From positions 1-36,478 of the forward strand of contig JAAFHJ010000001.1 of assembly GCA_013298325.1 (NCBI GenBank): a stretch of DNA of 36,478 nt, read 5' to 3'. The DNA comes from Myxococcales bacterium (GTDB lineage: Bacteria > Myxococcota_A > Polyangia > Polyangiales > Polyangiaceae). Below are positions 32,957 to 36,478 of the stretch, piece after piece (within the stretch, counting starts at the first letter, position 1; each line of letters opens with the position of its first letter). Position numbers and translations under genes: made by a program. Under the pieces are notes generated by a model. It saw only the letters and a program-made list of their open reading frames with translations, was not told the DNA's origin and made no database searches.

Positions 32957-34474
32957 TCATGCGCGGTTTGCCTTTCGGTTCCGGACCATCCCGATAACCC
33001 ACTTGATATCGTCGGTTGCGATCGCCTTTGTCCCAAAAACAATGACGAGATATACGAGGCCATCGAGGATCAATCGCGGCTGCCCGAGGGGGGCCGCAAG
33101 GCGATGGACTGCGGCGGTCACCCCAAACGCGGCGAGCGATTTTACAAGGGCCAGGACGCTCCGAAGGTCGAACGCGCGGCGACCGAGCGCCGTAAAGAAT
33201 GCGATCGCGACGTACGCTTCGAGGACGGTAAAGACAATTGCATCACCGACGCCGGCGCCGCCACGTCCGAAATGATCGCGCGCGTAGGGCACGACGAGCA
33301 GCATCAAGACGGGCTGAAGAATCAGACGAGACAGCGAAATGAGCGTCACCGTCCAGCTACGATTTTGGATGATGAGTGCCGTGGCCAGAAGCATCGCAAT
33401 GTACGTAAAGACGAAGCTCGGTGCGAGTTGCGCCAGGCTTGCCGCCCCCGGAAGGTACTTGGAGCCGCTCGCGGCGCGCATCCACGTCTCGGCGCCGAGG
33501 CTGATCATCATCGTCGCCGGGATTGCGACGAGCAAGATCCCTTCGATGGCGCGGCGCAAAATTGCAAAGAATTCCGACTCATCGCGCTTAACCGCCCGTG
33601 TGAGGAGCGGCGTAATCACCCATCCTTCAAGGGGGGCCAAGAGCATCGCGAGGGACGCAATACTCTGGGCTGCGCCGTAGAAGCCGACCTCCTCATCGAC
33701 CCCCTTCACCAAGCCGCGAAGCAGGGTGACATCCACCTTATTTCCCATCGTATAACTGATGGTATTCACGAAGAAAGGAATGCTCGTAATCAATGCTGCT
33801 TTCGCAGCGGCACCGTTCCAGCGGAGCTCGAGATTCAATTCCTTGCGGACGGCCGGCACGAGGACGGTCGCTTTGAGGAGCTCACCTGCGAGGAGTGGCG
33901 CGGCCAACACCGCGAAGTTGCGCGTAAAAAATAGCGTTCCAACGACGGCCGCCCCCCAAAGGAGCTTCGTCGCGACGTTAGCGATGGCGAGCTTGCCGAC
34001 CTTCGTCGACGCCTGAAGGAGCGCGGCAAGCGAGTTATTGATTGCGGTCATCGCGTAGGCGAGGCCGAAGACGAAGACCGCCCCGAGGAGGGCCGGATCG
34101 CTCTCTTTGCTGAACGCAAAGGCCATCAGTCCGGCGAGGAGCGCGCTCATCACACCGAGGCGGATGACGAGCGTTCCTCCAAAGAAATCACTGGCATGCT
34201 CGGGGCGTACCGAGACCTCCCGTTGAATGTAGGTGTCGAGACCGAGGCTGGCGAAGACGAAGGCAAGCGCCGCCGTACTGTCGGCCCAGAGGTAGCGGCC
34301 AAAGAGTTCGGGCCCGAGGTAGCGCTGGTGAAGGAAACGCGCGCCGAGGCCGACGATCCACGTCGCGGTGAGCGAAAGTCCGAGCTTCAGCGCGTTCTTC
34401 AGCGCGACCGAAACATCACGATCCATCGCCTTTTCTGCATTCGGCGCCGGCGCCCCGGTCGACTCTTCAGACAT
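32957..34474 (-). CDS. Wzx/MATE-type polysaccharide flippase
   Basis: The 505-residue polytopic protein has about 12-14 hydrophobic segments from residue 30 on, a first one with KLGLSLTATWIVGLGARFL and LGPELFGRYLWADS, the usual opening of oligosaccharide flippases (PST family). Lipid-linked repeat units would be flipped across the inner membrane for export. The start at 34474 (MSEESTG) is chosen; a GTG at 34492 is also in frame. It is flanked upstream by two Wzz-like co-polymerases and downstream by the kinase, the order of an exopolysaccharide locus. The polymerase (Wzy) is not in this window. Confidence 0.88.
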   Translation of the reverse strand: MSEESTGAPAPNAEKAMDRDVSVALKNALKLGLSLTATWIVGLGARFLHQRYLGPELFGRYLWADSTAALAFVFASLGLDTYIQREVSVRPEHASDFFGGTLVIRLGVMSALLAGLMAFAFSKESDPALLGAVFVFGLAYAMTAINNSLAALLQASTKVGKLAIANVATKLLWGAAVVGTLFFTRNFAVLAAPLLAGELLKATVLVPAVRKELNLELRWNGAAAKAALITSIPFFVNTISYTMGNKVDVTLLRGLVKGVDEEVGFYGAAQSIASLAMLLAPLEGWVITPLLTRAVKRDESEFFAILRRAIEGILLVAIPATMMISLGAETWMRAASGSKYLPGAASLAQLAPSFVFTYIAMLLATALIIQNRSWTVTLISLSRLILQPVLMLLVVPYARDHFGRGGAGVGDAIVFTVLEAYVAIAFFTALGRRAFDLRSVLALVKSLAAFGVTAAVHRLAAPLGQPRLILDGLVYLVIVFGTKAIATDDIKWVIGMVRNRKANRA

Positions 34475-34535
34475 AGGGGCGCGAGCGTACACAAGGCGGC
34501 GCCGCGCTGTCTGAAATGTCGGCGAAGAGCGACAA

Positions 34536-35444
34536 TCAAGCGGGAATCGCCGTCCGAACGGCGGCGGTGTCTAGCTCTCCGAAGACAGGAAGTTCCAAAA
34601 GATCAAGAACTTCCCGCGGCTCCTGCAGGCGTCCTGCGAGGCGGTCGGCGAGGCGCGCGAGGACGAGCACGAGCGCCATCGTTCCGAGGAGACCGGACAG
34701 AATTGCGAGGAGCGCGATCGGCTTCGTCGGCCCCTCGGGGACCTCCGCGTCGCGGGTGACCTGGTATTTCGCCGCAAAGACGCTCTGTGCCGCCTGGAGG
34801 CGCGCCGGGTCGTGGGCTTCGAGGACCTTCACCTCGGTCGCGTAGCGGGTCGCCAGGAACTGGGTCGTCGCCGCGTTTGCGATGGCTGCAGCCGCTTCGG
34901 GCGTTGCCGCCTCCGCGTGAATTTCAATGCGCGGGCCGTCCACAACCCCGTGGATGGCGAGATCTTTTCCAGATTTGCGGCCCAACAAACGTTGAATCTG
35001 CGGAGCAAATGACGGCACCTCTTTGCGTGCGAGGAGGTCGGCGGGGAGGGAACCTTCCACCGCGCGGGCCGTCGGTCGTGAGGCGATTTGGGCGAGGTAC
35101 TCTTTCTGCTCATCGGAGAGACCGACAACGTATCCAGCCGCCGGCGCCTCGGCCAACGCGCTCCGCACGACAAGAATCTCGGAAGTCGCGCGGTACTCGC
35201 GTGGCACGATCATCGAGGCGGCCGCCGTTGTAAATCCGCCGAATAAAAGCACAAGGGCGACGAGCACCGGACGCCGCATCGCAGCCCGTGCGGCGCCCAG
35301 CAACGGTTCCGCAAGACTTGCCTCCTCAGCCGCGGGCTGCGACGTGCTTGGCGATGCCGAACCCTCCGTCCGGGAAACGCCTGGAAAACGAGGATTGGTG
35401 GCCGGTCGAAAGAGCGTTTCTTCTGCGCGAGAAAAAATGGGCAT
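34536..35444 (-). CDS. Wzz-type polysaccharide co-polymerase, no kinase domain
   Basis: The 302-residue product starts at the ATG at 35444, with GGAG seven bases upstream. Residues 1-60 are cytoplasmic, then a first membrane segment (RPVLVALVLLFGGFTTAAASM, about 60-82), a periplasmic part (about 83-230, with the Wzz strand YRATSEILVV and later helices), and a second segment (PIALLAILSGLLGTMALVLVLA). The cytoplasmic tail reads LQEPREVLDLLELPVFGE and resembles the tail of the partial gene at 35832. Proteins of this kind set the chain length of surface polysaccharides. No Walker motifs of a BY-kinase follow. A longer open frame (to 35795) covers the non-coding leader and is rejected. Confidence 0.8.
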   Translation of the reverse strand: MPIFSRAEETLFRPATNPRFPGVSRTEGSASPSTSQPAAEEASLAEPLLGAARAAMRRPVLVALVLLFGGFTTAAASMIVPREYRATSEILVVRSALAEAPAAGYVVGLSDEQKEYLAQIASRPTARAVEGSLPADLLARKEVPSFAPQIQRLLGRKSGKDLAIHGVVDGPRIEIHAEAATPEAAAAIANAATTQFLATRYATEVKVLEAHDPARLQAAQSVFAAKYQVTRDAEVPEGPTKPIALLAILSGLLGTMALVLVLARLADRLAGRLQEPREVLDLLELPVFGELDTAAVRTAIPA

Positions 35445-35831
35445 GGCTGACTCCGAATTCCGTTCTGAGAATGAATGGTTCCCAGATACGGAGGGGAAAG
35501 TCGGCAGCCACTTGGTGCCTTTGAGACCTCGCGGTCTGAACGGAGGTTGCGCGGCGAGGCGGAGGCCACTGGCGCGCAGTCTGGCCAAGCGGCGGCAGAC
35601 GTGGACGCGGCCAAGACCCCGATACCCGGAGCAGTGGTATAACTTGGCCGAGCGCGAAGCGTAGCACGGGACATCCAAGTGCCAAACGCGTGCGGCTTCT
35701 CGAAGAGGGGTCCAACGCTCAGTCGTGCTCGCCGTTTCCTCAGCGCCGATGGCGCTTCCGGGCGAACGAGTACGAGAAACCCCGGAGTTCTCCAAAGAGA
35801 ATCCGGGGTTTGAGGAAAAGGTAACCCGAGA
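35445..35831 (-). promoter_or_regulatory. leader/intergenic region between two co-polymerase genes
   Basis: This 387-base stretch holds the terminator at 35778-35812 and the upstream region of the co-polymerase at 35444. I see no convincing sigma-70 promoter pair, no sigma-54 match and no riboswitch core. The open frames here look like chance GC-rich frames. Confidence 0.4.
35778..35812 (-). terminator. terminator hairpin after the partial co-polymerase gene
   Basis: AAACCCCGGAGTTCTC pairs with GAGAATCCGGGGTTT across the loop CAAA with one bulge. On the minus strand it begins about 20 bases after the stop at 35832 and is followed by CTCG rather than a long T-run, so termination may be moderate. 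Confidence 0.7.
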
Positions 35832-36478
35832 TCAGGTCACTTCGTTTTCGCGGAATTCGCCAAGCACGGGAAGGCGGAGCAGGTCGCGGACGTGCTTCGG
35901 TTCGTAGAAGATGCCGCTCATGCGGTCGGCGATCGCGGCAAGAACCAAGATGAGGAACATCGTGGCGAAGGCGCCACCGAGAGCCACCGTGAGGCCGACA
36001 GGCTTCTTCGGGGATCGCGGCTCCGTGGCAGGCCTCGAGATCGTGTACTTCTTCTTGAAGGCTGCTTCTGCAGTCTTGTACTTTGCACCCAATTCGTCGA
36101 TGTCGCGGGTGCGATCGTCGTAGAGCCCTCGGTAGAACTCGTACTTCTGGACGACGTCCTTCCCTTCCGGCGGCTTCGGCGTCGCGGCGGTCGCGGCAGC
36201 CGCTTCGAGGGTCGCTTTCGCGGTCGGAGCCACCACTTTGGGCTTCGGCGCATCCGATCCGAGGGTCGCGAGCTGCTGCTCGTACCCAGAAGCCTGTGAG
36301 CGGAAATTCGCCAGGTCGGGGCTGTCCTTCTGAGCCTGCTGGAGCTGGGCGTTCAGGGCGATGATCTGGGGGTGCTGCTCGCCGAGGGTCGACTTGGCAG
36401 TAGTCAGCTTCTCTTGAAGTTCCGCAACTTTGGCAACCTTGGCCTCGTCGAGGGGGCGCATCTGATTGCGCACCTGGG
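35832..36478 (-). CDS. Wzz/GumC-type co-polymerase, 5' end outside window
   Basis: The frame runs to the window edge, so only the last 215 residues are seen. A coiled-coil helical region (EAKVAKVAELQEKLTTAKSTLGEQHPQIIALNAQLQQAQKD) is typical of the long periplasmic hairpin of GumC/Wzz proteins, followed by an Ala/Pro-rich stretch, then PRSPKKPVGLTVALGGAFATMFLILVLAAIADR, the Pro-rich second membrane segment of the Wzz family. The tail FYEPKHVRDLLRLPVLGEF parallels the co-polymerase at 34536. There is no Walker A after the membrane segment, so no fused tyrosine kinase. The N-terminus and start are not visible. Confidence 0.85.
   Translation of the reverse strand, partial: QVRNQMRPLDEAKVAKVAELQEKLTTAKSTLGEQHPQIIALNAQLQQAQKDSPDLANFRSQASGYEQQLATLGSDAPKPKVVAPTAKATLEAAAATAATPKPPEGKDVVQKYEFYRGLYDDRTRDIDELGAKYKTAEAAFKKKYTISRPATEPRSPKKPVGLTVALGGAFATMFLILVLAAIADRMSGIFYEPKHVRDLLRLPVLGEFRENEVT

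Noticed and set aside
32489..33934. 481-codon plus-strand open frame across the kinase and flippase genes
   Set aside because: It lies opposite two recognised genes, and its composition is Arg/Asp-rich shadow sequence.
35668..35685. Sigma-54-like TGGCAC on the minus strand before the co-polymerase gene
   Set aside because: The matching GC element at -12 is absent at the required spacing.
1..36478. tRNA, rRNA, CRISPR array, insertion sequence, prophage or integration site
   Set aside because: No repeat-spacer pattern, transposase or integrase motifs, or tRNA-like folds were seen in either strand.

Overview
The window looks like a piece of a myxobacterial (Myxococcota, formerly Deltaproteobacteria) chromosome. 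Evidence: GC-rich sequence with strong G/C bias at third codon positions, a secreted protease ending in a MYXO-CTERM-type sorting tail, a Ser/Thr kinase with a short C-terminal membrane anchor, many lipoproteins with Ala/Pro/Ser-rich tethers, and dense operons joined by four-base ATGA or GTGA overlaps. The order or species cannot be named from sequence reading alone. About 31 protein genes are supported. No tRNA, rRNA, CRISPR array or insertion sequence was seen.

Layout. Positions 1-3003 (minus) hold phosphomannomutase/phosphoglucomutase, prmC and a truncated GH113-like secreted glycosidase in one overlapping operon. A four-segment membrane protein (3072-3809, plus) faces a minus-strand block (3822-12984). 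In transcription order that block is an old yellow enzyme, an NAPE-PLD-like metallo-hydrolase, a Cys-rich small-domain protein, a GT2 glycosyltransferase, a serpin lipoprotein coupled to an orphan lipoprotein, an M36/M4-like protease and a small Cys-rich lipoprotein.

Positions 13413-20587 (plus) start with class I ribonucleotide reductase nrdAB. An M15-like peptidase, an alpha/beta hydrolase, an SH3b plus CHAP/NlpC-like lipoprotein and a propeller-like anchored protein follow. A strong bidirectional terminator (20612-20659) separates these from two minus-strand lipoproteins, an M13 neprilysin-like peptidase and a DUF459-like SGNH hydrolase.

Positions 23948-29172 (plus) hold a DUF2256 protein and a tightly packed tetR - TolC-like - ABC permease - ABC ATPase - membrane-fusion-protein operon. 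It resembles the DevBCA/TolC tripartite exporter and has a clear inverted-repeat operator in front of tetR. Positions 29197-36478 (minus) hold, in transcription order, two Wzz-type polysaccharide co-polymerases (the first cut by the window edge), a Wzx/MATE-type flippase, a Ser/Thr kinase, a lipoprotein carboxylesterase and an Ape1-like SGNH esterase lipoprotein. That arrangement suggests one margin of an exopolysaccharide or cell-surface locus.

The common theme is the cell envelope: eight predicted lipoproteins, four metallopeptidase-like proteins, one protease inhibitor, three esterase-like lipoproteins, polysaccharide export and a dedicated efflux machine. I see no single unmistakably new system. 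The best candidates for a second look are the serpin/lipoprotein pair, the TetR-controlled DevBCA-like exporter, the kinase-less Wzz pair with a shared tail, and the small Cys-rich domain protein at 10113-10775.
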